NCBI GenBank assembly: GCA_000934455.1
Contig: KN883558.1
Coordinates: forward strand, 23,014-65,357
Direction of reading: 5' to 3'
DNA: 42,344 nucleotides
DNA from: Apostichopus parvimensis
Taxonomy: Eukaryota; Echinodermata; Holothuroidea; Aspidochirotida; Stichopodidae
Of this stretch, positions 11,335 through 22,855 are shown one piece after another (position 1 is the first letter of the stretch; the number at the start of each line of letters is the position of its first letter). A program made the translations under genes and the position numbers. The notes under the pieces were generated by a model. It worked only from the letters and a program-made list of their open reading frames with translations, made no database searches and was not told the origin of the DNA.

Positions 11335-12360
11335 CTTTATCATGACTTTTCAAGTGCGTTTAATACTGTCTTGCCAAATCAATTAATGAAGGATGTTTTA
11401 CGATTTATCAAAGAAACATGGCTTATTTATTGGCTGACACAATTTCTTCAAGGATGGCCCAGACAAGTAAGGTTGGATAAAGGGTTATCGGAAATATTAG
11501 AAATAAAGGTTGGTGTGCCTTGGGGGTGGGGGTCCATTATATGCTATATTATTTACTATATATACTGATGAAATTAGGTCAAACTCACACATTTCTGTTA
11601 CAAAATATGCCGATGATACTGCTGTATCATGCACAATTCATAAGAACTCTGTTGAAACTGACCAATGAAATTTTCAGTGTTCTGTAAATGACATAGTTCC
11701 AACATGTGACCGCAAGACTTTATTGCGTAACCCCCCCCCCCCCCAAATAAAGGAAATTCGTTTTTGAAAATAAACCATAAAACATGAAGGTCTCATTCTA
11801 TCAAGGTCGCAACGTATTATTGAGGGATCTGATGTGGCTAGAACCTCCAAAACTGAGTACTGGGAGTATACAGCGACGACAGTTTGACCTTTTCTTGCAA
11901 AGCATCAAGGTATTAAAAAAGTATATTATATAGTATCTAGTGTGGCTTACGTTGTGTCTTTCTTTAACCAAAATGCTAAGGAAAATGTTTTCAATACTGT
12001 TATACAACCTGGCACATGTGATTTATACAGTGTCTTTCTGGTACTATTTTATATTGCAAAAAAAGCAAAGAAAGGAGAATGAAGTTTCTAAAATACACAT
12101 CAGCTATATTTAATTTAGATTACAATATACTTTTAGAAAAAGTAAATGCTGCTGCAAGACCTGAGTTTACAAGAATGGCTAATAAGATTTACAGTGATCA
12201 GAATCACCCTTTGTATACTGTACTTAAACGTCTCCTGCACAAATCGAGCAGAAATCTAAGAAATCCCCACAAAATACCGAACGTAGGTTTACAGAAACTC
12301 ATTTATTTACCGTGCTGCTTTATACATTCCATTCGAGCACTTAGAATGTTTGTTGCATAG
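11335..12360 (+). mobile_element. Degenerate LINE reverse-transcriptase fragment
   Basis: DFSSAFNTVLPNQLMKDVLR (RT motif A) at about 11343, then VGVPWG with a disrupted PQG (motif B), a frameshift, YTDEIRS, and KYADDTAV, the catalytic YADD motif, at about 11605-11630. Further on, 12079-12360 encodes LLEKVNAAARPEFTRMANKI and DQNHPLYTVL, like the C-terminal end of CR1/Rex1-type ORFs. Frameshifts, stops and a run of 16 C at 11731-11746 show it is dead. Confidence 0.82.
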
Positions 12361-12559
12361 TCTGTTTGTTATATCGTTTTATGTATTAACTTTTGAATGT
12401 GTAGATGTATTTTATATGATATCCTATCATCTTGACATTTTCTCCCCTTTTATATTAGTTATTCTTGGACTGTTTGGTATCCTATCATATTTATTAAAAA
12501 AAACAACTTTTATATGAGTTATTCTTCTTGTTGAGGTAATATATGACTCCTCTCTATAA

Positions 12560-12745
12560 ATTTTATATGTATACTGGAAGGAAATAAAAGAAGGAACAAC
12601 ATACTACAGTACAACTTGGAAACACTTGAAAAATGGCACAGTTGTTTCCTTCTTTAAATCTGAGGATTCACACGAGGTTGGGTTGGATATTATGAATGTG
12701 CCTGTGAGCGTAAGAAAATTTTTATATGTATACTGGAAGGAAATA
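12560..12745. repeat. Direct repeat at the left edge of gap 1
   Basis: TATATGTATACTGGAAGG followed by AAATA occurs at 12560-12586 and again at 12718-12745, where the sequence runs into N. The period is about 158 bp. The assembly probably stopped inside a tandem array. Confidence 0.75.
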
Positions 12746-13083
12746 NNNNNNNNNNNNNNNNNNNNNNNNNNNNNNNNNNNNNNNNNNNNNNNNNNNNNNN
12801 NNNNNNNNNNNNNNNNNNNNNNNNNNNNNNNNNNNNNNNNNNNNNNNNNNNNNNNNNNNNNNNNNNNNNNNNNNNNNNNNNNNNNNNNNNNNNNNNNNNN
12901 NNNNNNNNNNNNNNNNNNNNNNNNNNNNNNNNNNNNNNNNNNNNNNNNNNNNNNNNNNNNNNNNNNNNNNNNNNNNNNNNNNNNNNNNNNNNNNNNNNNN
13001 NNNNNNNNNNNNNNNNNNNNNNNNNNNNNNNNNNNNNNNNNNNNNNNNNNNNNNNNNNNNNNNNNNNNNNNNNNNNNNNNNNN
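12746..13083. other. Assembly gap 1 (338 N)
   Basis: Unknown sequence between two different tandem repeats. It lies where an upstream exon of GTPase copy 1 could be, so the missing death-fold exon cannot be excluded here. Confidence 0.99.
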
Positions 13084-13530
13084 TTGTCTATTTTATACAT
13101 TGTAGAAAATGGTGGGGGTTCTTTTAAAATAAATAGGACCAATATATCACCCTTTCAGCAGCCGGCTCTCCTTGCCCTCCCTACCTCAACATCCCTCTAT
13201 CCGAAACCATCCATGTCACCCAAGAAAAACATACTAAAACACTTACATACGCCCATAACCCATACAAATTCCTTGTCTATTTTATACATTGCAACAAAAC
13301 GTGGGCGTTCTTTTTAAAATTAATAAGACCAATATACCACCCCTTTCAACAGCCGGCTCTCCTTGCCCTATATATCACCTCCCGTCGTCATATCCGACTC
13401 CATCCATGCCACTCAAGAAAAACATACTAAAACACGTATAACCCATTCCTTGTCTATTTTATACATTCAAGTAAACCGTGGACGTTCTTTTTAAAATCAA
13501 TACGACCAATGTACCACCCCTTCGATTATT
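13084..13530. repeat. About 180-bp tandem repeat, three copies
   Basis: TTGTCTATTTTATACATT begins units at 13084, 13273 and 13450. Units share CAGCCGGCTCTCCTTGCCC and AAGAAAAACATACTAAAACA. The third unit is partial. The array abuts gap 1, so the true copy number is unknown. Confidence 0.9.
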
Positions 13531-13671
13531 TTCTTCTATCGTAAGGTTATTCCACCTACCCCGCCCCCTTCCTCTCCCCATGTGACAGTGAACATTCACG
13601 GTGTACCCTATGGCTACTACACACAAAAGTGACGAAAACAAGTCTGTGACAGGACGGAACTTCAAAATTTA

Positions 13672-13954
13672 GTTCTAGCATAGTGACGAATGTGTGACGA
13701 ATGTCTAAAATTAACTGAAAATAAAAAGACATAACGAAGAATATGTTTACACTAAAATTACTACTTTGTAAGAAATTTTTCGATCAGCAACAAATATGAG
13801 AACTCAAATTTCTATTTTTTATATTTAAAATATTGACAATTTTCGGTACAAAAGATCATTTTTTAATTACGCTATACTAAAGTCAAAATGTGAAAATCTT
13901 TAGAGCGCGTTTTCTCAAAACTCACATTTTGAACATTCGTCACTACGCCAGAAC
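13672..13954. mobile_element. Small inverted-repeat (MITE-like) element
   Basis: Left end GTTCTAGCATAGTGACGAATG, right end its reverse complement with two mismatches (CATTCGTCACTACGCCAGAAC). About 283 bp, AT-rich, no coding capacity. A related end occurs near 9585. The target-site duplication is not clear. Confidence 0.55.
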
Positions 13955-14148
13955 GGGGACGACCTGTATCGAACAATACTAGTTCTGTTTTTGGTGACAT
14001 ATTTTGCCTTACTCTAGAGATCAAACATGATGCTAACCAACTCGAAATCATTTGTGATTCCTAAAGCCGGATCTCGAAAGAGATACCTTGAACAGACTTA
14101 ATGTTAATACAATGGAGGTAAACGACAAAGGCAAATGAATATATATAA

Positions 14149-17100
14149 ATGACAATCGTAATGAGTTGGAAAATCAAGAACAGTGAAAAAACTTCAGACG
14201 ATGACTGGGAGCTTCCAGATGATGTTCAAATAGATGACGATATAACGGAGGAAGAGGGTTCAGAACTGACTTTTGCGGAACTGTTGACAGAGATTGGTCT
14301 AAAGGGCTTCTTTCCATCGCTTCTCAGCTTAAAACAAGTCGTCAAAATAAAAAACCCAAGTGTTTTAGAGGACAATTATAACTTATTAGAACTATTTTGG
14401 CAAAAGCTGAGTAGCTTAGATTACCGAGGGAGGTCTAGTAAGTATCTCAGACTAGGAAGTTATACAAGCTCTTCTAGACAAATAAGTGTCAGGGATCTAA
14501 TTTTTTCAGTTTTACAATGTTCCGACAGCTTTTTAAGGCAAGATATAATCGAAAAAATGTCTGCATGTAATTTGGCTGTTCCGGTTATTTTGCAAGGTGT
14601 CCCAAATACAAAGCCTAGGTTCATGGTGTGGTCCCTTGGACGCATTGTAAAGAAATGGAAAGGTTCGTCCCCTATAGCATTGGAACAATATATCTCCCAT
14701 GTTCCACTTTTTACAGTTTCCTTCTTAAGAATCGGTGATTTGAAAGACGTGTCAAAGTCAACCGTTTTAAATCATTTGCTCGGGCCTTGTCAGGGAAATG
14801 ATGCGCATCCCTTTTTTCTCACAAAGGAAGTTGATCATGTTCATCCAGTATTTTCAAAAGGAAGTGTAGAGGGTGTTTGGTATCTTCCAATGAATGCAAA
14901 TGGATCAGAACGTTTTAAATGGGTCACTTCATTTCTTAATTTAAGAGGGAATTGTATAGATTTCCAAATCCAAACAGAATTCGTGTACAAAGCATCTGAT
15001 CTTACCATTGTACTGCTAGATGAGGAGAGCAAGAAGCTGTACAAAAAGGAGGTTAAACGTATCAATAAGACTGCAAAGAAATGCTTTTTTGTGGTATTTT
15101 ACCCGAATAGTGAAATGAAAACATCAGCTGGTTGTAAACAGAATCTGGTTGAAAATTGTTTGTACGTGAGACACGTAGACATGGAGAGTTTGAATGAAGA
15201 AATATCAACATGGATTGAGAAATGTTACGCAAAGTGCACAAAAGATGACTTTCAATCGTTTCAAGATTGGCAACACATTTGTGGAGGCGATATCGAAATT
15301 GAAGAAATGGGCAAAGAATATGACGATGCGAAGCAATTCGTAGAAACAGTATTTGGGGAAGAACAGACTGAAAATTTATTGGAATTTAAAGAGAAAGCAT
15401 TTCCGTTACAAGAGAAATGGCAGGAGTGGGTAGATATTGATCTGGAATCATTGACGCATTACAACCCAAATAAGCAGTCGATTGCAGTTTCCCGGGATGA
15501 GAGAAAAATGCGGAAAGATGCTAAAAGACAGGAACAATTGGCTTGTGGGTTATCGAAAATCACGCAACGCTTTTTGGACGTACTCGTGATAGCGGGTGAA
15601 AACGAAAAAGTCATGCGGTACTTTGTTTTCTTTTTGCAAGACAAACTATTTCATTTAGTTGATGATTCTATCAAGAAACACCTTCTTAATATCGACAGGT
15701 ACGAAAAGGATATTAAAAAACTAGACATACTGATAAAACCTAAGTCATCTGCCGAGGACAAGAGAATAGCGACCATTAAAGGAGCCAGCGATGACACACA
15801 TAATGAAACCCAGGATCGATTCAAGAGGAAAAGGGCAGAATTAAAAACTCTACGTCAAACGGAAGTTGCAAAATGTCGTGCAAAGAATATTGGTTGGGAA
15901 CATTTTTTTCGTGAGCTTGGACAATGGCACGAAGCTCACACCGAGCTGAAGATTGACCAAAACGAGAATGTGATGTTATTACCAAGGTCAGCGGCTAAAT
16001 TGTTATTGGAAGGACATTCCATTGAAATAATGGATGGGGATACTGGTAGGGTTCCTTTATCGTGGATTACAAGTGTACTCGACCAATTAACTATAGATCT
16101 TGCCGATCCCAACGTTGCCGTGATATCGGTTGTGGGCGTACAAAGCAGTGGTAAATCGACATTGCTCAATAGCATGTTTGGAGTGAAATTTCCAGTTCGA
16201 GCTGGTCGTTGTACCAGAGGACTTTTCATGAGAATGCTTCATTTGGATGACACATATGCAAGCCACCTTGGATTCAGGCACATCTTTCTCGTTGACTCCG
16301 AAGGTGTACGTTCGATAGAACGCAAGGACGGGTGCCGATTTGACAATGAATTGGTCACCCTGACACTGTGCATTTCCGACATAACCATTCTAAACATCGA
16401 GGGAGAGAACATTGGTCCTGAAATGCCCGGCTTACTCGAGATTGCCGCCCATGCGTTTATGAGGATGAAAGAGGTTGAACTTCATTCTCAGTGCAGAATA
16501 ATTCAGCAGAGAGTTTCAGATTTGACAGCTAGTCGGCAAAACAAAATAAACATGGACACTGTTATAGACACGCTCAATGAAGCGACTGTTCAGTCTGCAA
16601 GGGAAGAAGGCTTGGGCGGGAAGTATCAACAGTTTTCCGACGTATTTGATCTACGTATTAACGAAGACTTACAATACATCCCTTGTCTGTGGACAGGACC
16701 GATGTCTCCACCATGTCAATTTTACAGCGAAATAGTCTTGAAATTGAAGGCAGATATTTTTAATGATATCTCGTCTGGCAAAGTCATTCCACACTTCACA
16801 CTCTCAACCTTTATTCAGAGAATAAGAGATGTATGGGCGGCTGTTAAAGGCGAGAATTTCCTCTTTAACTTCCAGGATAGCATTAAAGCTATAGACTTCA
16901 ATGATTTATCGATGGAGCTCAACAAACAAATTACCACAATGAGAGCCAATATAGGGAGAAATTTGATTGTTTGGCAGAACAAACTACTATATTCTTCAGA
17001 AGAATCAAGCAAAGTTCTGCAAAATATCGAGAAAGAACTTGTTGAAGAACTGCAAAAAGGGGAAGACGAGATCAACACGTCTTTCGAGACGTATATTTCT

Positions 17101-18986
17101 CAACACGAGAGACAAGATTCGCTCAGAAGACATGCTGATTGGTACAGTCAAAATGTCAAATGTACAGTCGAACAAGTGCAAGATGATTTGATGGTTACTC
17201 TTAAACATGAGGTAAACATAATGCAAATACAGAGAGGTATTACAACATTTATATCTGAGGTGCGGACAAAAATTGCAGCAGTTGTAAAGTCAAAAGCGAG
17301 TGTTGTCGGAAAAGGAAGCAATCCGATGGTCATTTTTAATGCTAAATGGGACGAATGGAAATCAGAAATCATCAAGGATATTCCGAAGTTTGAAATGACA
17401 GAAGAGAAGATTGAAAACATTTGTGAAAATTTGGTGTCCTCTATTACCAGCGAAATGGCAATATATAAGGAAATAAAGGAATTATTATACATAAGTAGCA
17501 TTAAGAAACACGCTGAACCTGTGCAGTGGAAACAATATTATTCACATAAAGACGAAAGTCTTACAGGCGACGATTGGTTTTCCTCTAATGAAAACGTCTT
17601 GCATAATATTATAACCACTAGTGAAAAAAAGATGGAAGAAAGCCCGTACAAAAGCTTAAATGCTAACCTCATTCAACGTATCATTAGCGAAGCATTGCAA
17701 AGCATATCTTGCGAAAAGGTGACTTCAGATCCACCTCACCGCCTCAAGGCAAAACTTCTGCTTCATATTTGTGGGAAAATCTTTAATATTGCTGTGAAGA
17801 AACAAATGCTGTACGAAAATGAAAATAGTTTGGAAAGACGTCTGGAGGAGGAAAATCATCACTGTACAAATATTTTGTTGCTTTAATTGAAAATGAGAAT
17901 CAGATTGACAGAGTGGTCGAATGCATACGTAAGTACCTTCATGAATGGGGTAAAGATTTAGTACTGGCAGATGTATGCCATGTCGGTATGTTACTGTTGA
18001 TCGATGGCAGTTTGGCTAATACTAGAGTGACATATAGAAATATTTGTTCTGAGCTCAGCCGTCAACCAAATGTAAATGAATATTTAAAATTCATTGAAAC
18101 ACATTCTCGGTACCGACGAACCTGGGTTATGAAAACGTTTGTTAAATTAATTAGACAAAAAGAAAAGGTGTCAGAACTGCAGACAAGAGTGGAGGAGTTC
18201 TTAAGTGAAGTTACAAAAGATTTATGTGAATTAGTTCAAAGCTCTACTAGCACACCTGAGAGTTCGGAGAAGGCATTCAAACATTGCTTCGATGACGTCT
18301 TGCGAGGGCTTATGAATAGAGGCTTTAAATGGCACCGCGAATTGGCAACCGAAGTTCAATCATTCAAAGTGATGGACGTTCAGAAATTCTCTCTGACTAT
18401 ACAAACATTTCTGCAAAAATCACAATGGAGAGATGATATAATAAGAGAAACGAAAGCTCTGGAGTACCCCAACGAGGAGGAGGTAATAGAAAAATTTGTT
18501 CGAGACAACTTAAGTTCTACTATAAATGATTTGCTCACGGCATGCTGCTTGGAGCAGTGTCCAATGTGTAAAGCTCCTTGTGATAACGCGCTACCGCTCC
18601 TCATACCACATGAACATTTCTCATTCAGTCATTTACCCCGCGGTATTAGTGGCACTACTAACCCCGATACCTCCCAACTTCTCACTGAAACATGTGTCGA
18701 GAGCGTAGCGTCGGATACAGCCACTTATTTTTACCCATGTGACAAGCGACCACGTTTGTGTAAGGACTATAAGAAAGACTACCCTACTTGGTCAATTAAT
18801 CGTAGTGCTGGGGAACTTTTGCCTAACAACAGTGCTTACTGGAAGTGGGTGATGGTGCAGTTCAACGACGAACTCGCTCAACACTACAAGTGCAAACCTG
18901 CGACTATACCTCCAGGGTGGAAAAGGATCAGCAAGGAAATGGCTATAGCATCGCTAATGAATCCACCTAGAAATATATTTCAGTGA
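14149..18986 (+). CDS. VLIG/URGCP-like very large GTPase, copy 1 (one frameshift)
   Basis: A large GTPase of the GBP/dynamin-related VLIG group, expected to be cytosolic. Order: acidic start (DDDWELPDD), URGCP-like region (FAELLTEIGLKGFFPSLLSL), G domain with P-loop GVQSSGKS (residues 663-670), RCTRG (687-691), VDSEGV (715-720) and LNIEGEN (748-754), long helical region, and C-terminal CPMCKAPC, HEHFSF, YWKWVMVQFN, IPPGW. ATG 14149 follows an in-frame TAA directly. However, similarity to copy 2 starts only at TCAG (14194), so codons before about 14198 may be intronic. The frame stops at 17884-17886, because 17852-17855 is AAAA where copy 2 has AAAAA. With that base the frame would run to 18986, about 1,612 residues, with no other break. 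It could be a young pseudogene or an assembly error. Human URGCP is shorter and VLIG1 longer. Confidence 0.9.
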
Positions 18987-19220
18987 AATTTGAATCTATC
19001 CTGCAGAGATCGCACGTTAAATCGTGGTGCCGTTCATGTTAAAGGAATATTCCGAAAGAGAAACATATTCCACACTGTTATTTGAAAACATCATTGTTCA
19101 TTACTCGATAATATTGTTGATTGAATTTACCTAATTCAACTAATTTTAACTGGCAATTTTGAACCCTTCAATTGATTTTTCCTGCAGGGACTTGTTTACG
19201 GTTCCAGTGAGTTAAACCAC

Positions 19221-19226
19221 AATAAA
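19221..19226 (+). terminator. Poly(A) signal AATAAA of GTPase copy 1
   Basis: AATAAA 235 nt after the stop, conserved at the same place in copy 2 (38600-38605) in the shared context CACAATAAA. Confidence 0.6.
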
Positions 19227-19810
19227 TGTTCTTCAAAAGTTTTAGTTCCTAACTTTTTGCTTAGTTATCAATGTACTCTATATTCGGAAGTATATACAAG
19301 GGCAATTTTGGTAAGTTTGTATAGTTTTTCTCTGTGAAAAAGTCAGTTAAATAATATAAGAAAAATTGAAACGTTTTGAGGTGATTTAGCGTGATAACAT
19401 CATTCAATTTGTTGTTGTCACTAACATTTACAAAATACCAATAAATTTGAAACATTGATACAAAATGCTATGAATATTTGAAAATGTCCATCTCTGTCGA
19501 TTAAGGAATCAACTTCAGTCAGATGAAGTCGTTTTACTGTGAGCAATTAATCACAACCATACATTAATATTAACAAAACAGTTTGAAAAGCATGTAATGC
19601 TCAGAGTTTGAGTTATAGCTTTGAAAGGGATATTGCGCTTAGTAAAAATGTTGTGATGTTCTGCATCGCTTATTCTAGTCAATAACGTCTTTCACACGTT
19701 ACTGCTTTTGGATAGACATACATAAAAACAAATTTATTGAACGAGAAAACAGATAACTGATATGTCTTCAAATATAACTGTATGGGCCACATTCGAATCA
19801 CATCTTTTTA

Positions 19811-20173
19811 TTAAAGGGTGTGAAGACTCGCGCAAAAAAAACGTCTAATGCCGGTTATCTGACCTAGTTTCGAATAAGGTGTAACAGAAGTGTTAGACGC
19901 GACCATCGATCCCAGAAAATACACACACAGCTTAATTGCTACCGTCGGTAATTAGACACTAGTGTACAGTCAGTACATACAGCTGCGGTCATTACCCACA
20001 GCACAGTGTAAAAACGATACAGCGGTGGACATCTCAGATCCAGCTAAAGATATCACTTTTCATTACTGTCTGCATTTTGTAGCGACACGAACAAAACGCC
20101 ACTTGCAAGCAACTGAAAGTTACCTTTTTCCGATAGCCGCACGTGGTTTGGGGCGAGTCTTCAATGCCTTTAA
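19811..20173 (-). mobile_element. TTAA-flanked MITE, copy C (363 bp)
   Basis: Reverse-oriented copy of the 2753-3120 element, with TTAA at both borders and ends TTAAAGGGTGTGAAGACTCG and GGCGAGTCTTCAATGCC. Absent from the corresponding flank of GTPase copy 2, where about 630 bp including neighbouring sequence is missing. Confidence 0.88.
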
Positions 20174-22365
20174 GAGTTTTTACTTAACCTAAGAATTAAT
20201 GAAATTTTCCTTATCATCGGATTACCTCATATTGAGTAGAAGAAGTATATAGTTATTCGTGTAGCTCAAATGTTATTTGAGGTTACCACCGGTCAAAACG
20301 TGAAAACCGAGTAAACATAGTATATCCTTAGAAGGGATTCTCGGACAGAACTCATACTTTGCGTGTGGATGTATCATATTGAGATAGTGGCGGTAAAATA
20401 TCATTTGACATCACCAGAGATCAAAATCTGGATATTGAGAGAAAGAATCACTTCGCTTTGGTGGAATTTAAAGGCCATTTGAGGTCCTCAGAGGCAAAAG
20501 CAAAAGGGAATCCTATTGTTTGGATATGGATGTATTATATTGATGAGCAAAAGTGTATGTTTTTGGAGAGGTGAAGGTCATTTTGAGGTCACAATGGTAA
20601 CAATGTGAAATCTTGTTCAAATGGATCTTGTTTGTAGAACGTTAATCTTTAATCTATCATTTTACCAAAAGTTGGTACCAATCATCATTTGCTAGTGGTG
20701 TAAAAGAAACTTAACGGGAATAAGAGTTAAAAGGTCATATGACTTAATTAGAAATTCAAGGCTTATAACAATGTATGAAAATATTGCCCTCCACCAAGAG
20801 AATGCCTGAATGGATTTGTTGTTCAACTTGAATACAGTTTCAAAACAATCATTGCTCTGTCAATCAAAACTGCTGCAAGTGTTGTTTTATTTTCTTGCTG
20901 GATAACGTGTAAGGTTATCAGCAGTACTTGTATTATAATTCAATTGCCCAAATTCAGTTGTTTTTTTTTTCGTTTGTAATGATAAGAAAGCAATGTATGC
21001 CTGATACCAGTCACAATTGATTGCACTGAAAAGGGCTTCTTTTAATCTTCTTCTTCTTTCTTTCTCAATGGTTAGTGGACAATTTTGGTCTTGTTTGGAG
21101 TAATGTTACATGGGAAATGAAACTAGGGCTGGGCAATGTAAGCTTAAAATCTTTGAAAATGTTCCTCTTCCTAAGAAATGGTATATTTTAATAACAAGCT
21201 TTCTTAATTTGCAAAAGGAAAGATCGGGTTATACAGACAACCAATTCAGTATCTCACATTGGATTATTATATGTTACATGCACAGACAACATGGAATGGA
21301 TTTGTAATTAATTCTTTTATGGCGTGTGAACTATCTGCCATGCATTATAGTGCAACAGGTTTTATCTACAGCCGTTCATGATATGTAACTCGTATCATAC
21401 AGTCAGCCTGCTTGCCTTTGTATTTCATGAATGTTTTAAATGTCTCGTTTGTATATTTTGGTATGGTTTGTATTTTATTCATGCTTTATATGGCTCTTTG
21501 GTATCTGTTTTGCATATGTCGTTTAAATGGTGTTAAAGGAGAGCAGAGAGGGATTGGCGGTGGTTGGAAGCGGGCACAATACGGAATGCAATATACGGAG
21601 AGTATAACCTTTTTTACGAGTTCGACTTAACTTGCTTTCCATGTTGACTATACTTCTCGCTTATCTCCGTTGGCCTACTCTTAGCCTATATTGTACTATA
21701 GTCACATTGTTGAAGTCTATTCAGCTCTAACATGGAATTCAATGGCTACTTTCAGTGGAATATAGGGAACAATTCGTGGAAAGTTTACGAGAATGAAAAA
21801 TAAAGAAAGGAAATCTTCTTATATCATATTTTTAGAGGAATTATTAATTACATTACGTAATATCTATGTAACCTTAGTGCATGTTTAGTATTTCTAAAAA
21901 TAATTCCATTCAAATTATGTAAGATATATCAAGAGGAAAAGTAATATGATTTCACATCTACAATGCGGTTGATTGGAACTATTCTCGGGTCAAAAAATGC
22001 AAATAATATATATAAGTTAAAGAACGTTTTTATTCCAGGGGAAAGAATTTATCTCTTACCATATTTCTTACTTTGCTTCCTGTACATAACAGCTATTTCA
22101 TATTGTTCAAATATTTGTTTCTATTTTGAAAATGTTGTGTAAATGTGACATTTTATTATACGTTAAGGAATTCAGAAAGAAAAAAACTGTTTGGCTGTAC
22201 ATTTAAAATTTAATACATTCGGGGCCTTAATTTAAAACATTTTTTTTCTCAGAAATTTGATATCCTGTATTTATTAAGCGTCGTCTTGAGAAGCCACTAC
22301 GTCAGTCAATGATGACCAATCATACAATATTCCTTCATATTTGCAGTTTTGCCTAGTACTCGAAA

Positions 22366-22855
22366 TGTACTCGCAGGAATGTGCCCAGGATTTCCTGAGT
22401 GCCGGGTATACTGTTCGCCGTCCTGGGGGAGAGGTCTAAGGGGAGGGGGTGGGTTGTTTCGATTTTGAAGGTGCTCAGATGCCAAATGATGGCACCTGTG
22501 TAGGTTTTTAAGCACATACACAAGTACTAGTTTTGCTAACAATTTACATTTTGTTTTTAGTGAAATATATTACGTACCTGGTAAAAGTTATTAGTTTGTT
22601 TCAAAGAGCTTTTACAAGGGACCGATTGAGAGCCGTAAGTAATGTTTCTCGCATGCGTAACTGATGCATTATTAGTCTTAATAATTTTGGCATAGGCTAG
22701 GTCCGATTTATGTTGAATATATTGTCAGGAATGTCGGGAGTTTAAATAAAAATAGTGCTGGGCGGGATTCACGAATTTTAAGACAGTGCTGGGCGGTAAT
22801 TTTTGCTGGGCGGGGCCGCCCAGTGCCGCCCAGCGTGGGCACACCCCTGTACTCG
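22366..22855. mobile_element. hAT-like non-autonomous insertion with empty paralogous site
   Basis: Flanked by TGTACTCG on each side (22366-22373 and 22848-22855). The matching locus in copy 2 (41577-41584) has TGTACTCG once and no insert. Ends are imperfect inverted repeats (CAGGAATGTGCCCA against GGGGTGTGCCCA). The right end is rich in GCTGGGCGG subterminal repeats. An 8-bp target duplication and CAGGG-type ends suit hAT. About 474 bp, no transposase frame. If the element ends in TG, the duplication is 6 bp. Confidence 0.8.

Noticed and set aside
12626..13142. Long frames across 12626-13142 and 27973-28647
   Set aside because: They run through N gaps, so their openness means nothing.
19962..20192. 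76-residue plus-strand frame
   Set aside because: It is inside the TTAA MITE; other copies do not keep the frame.
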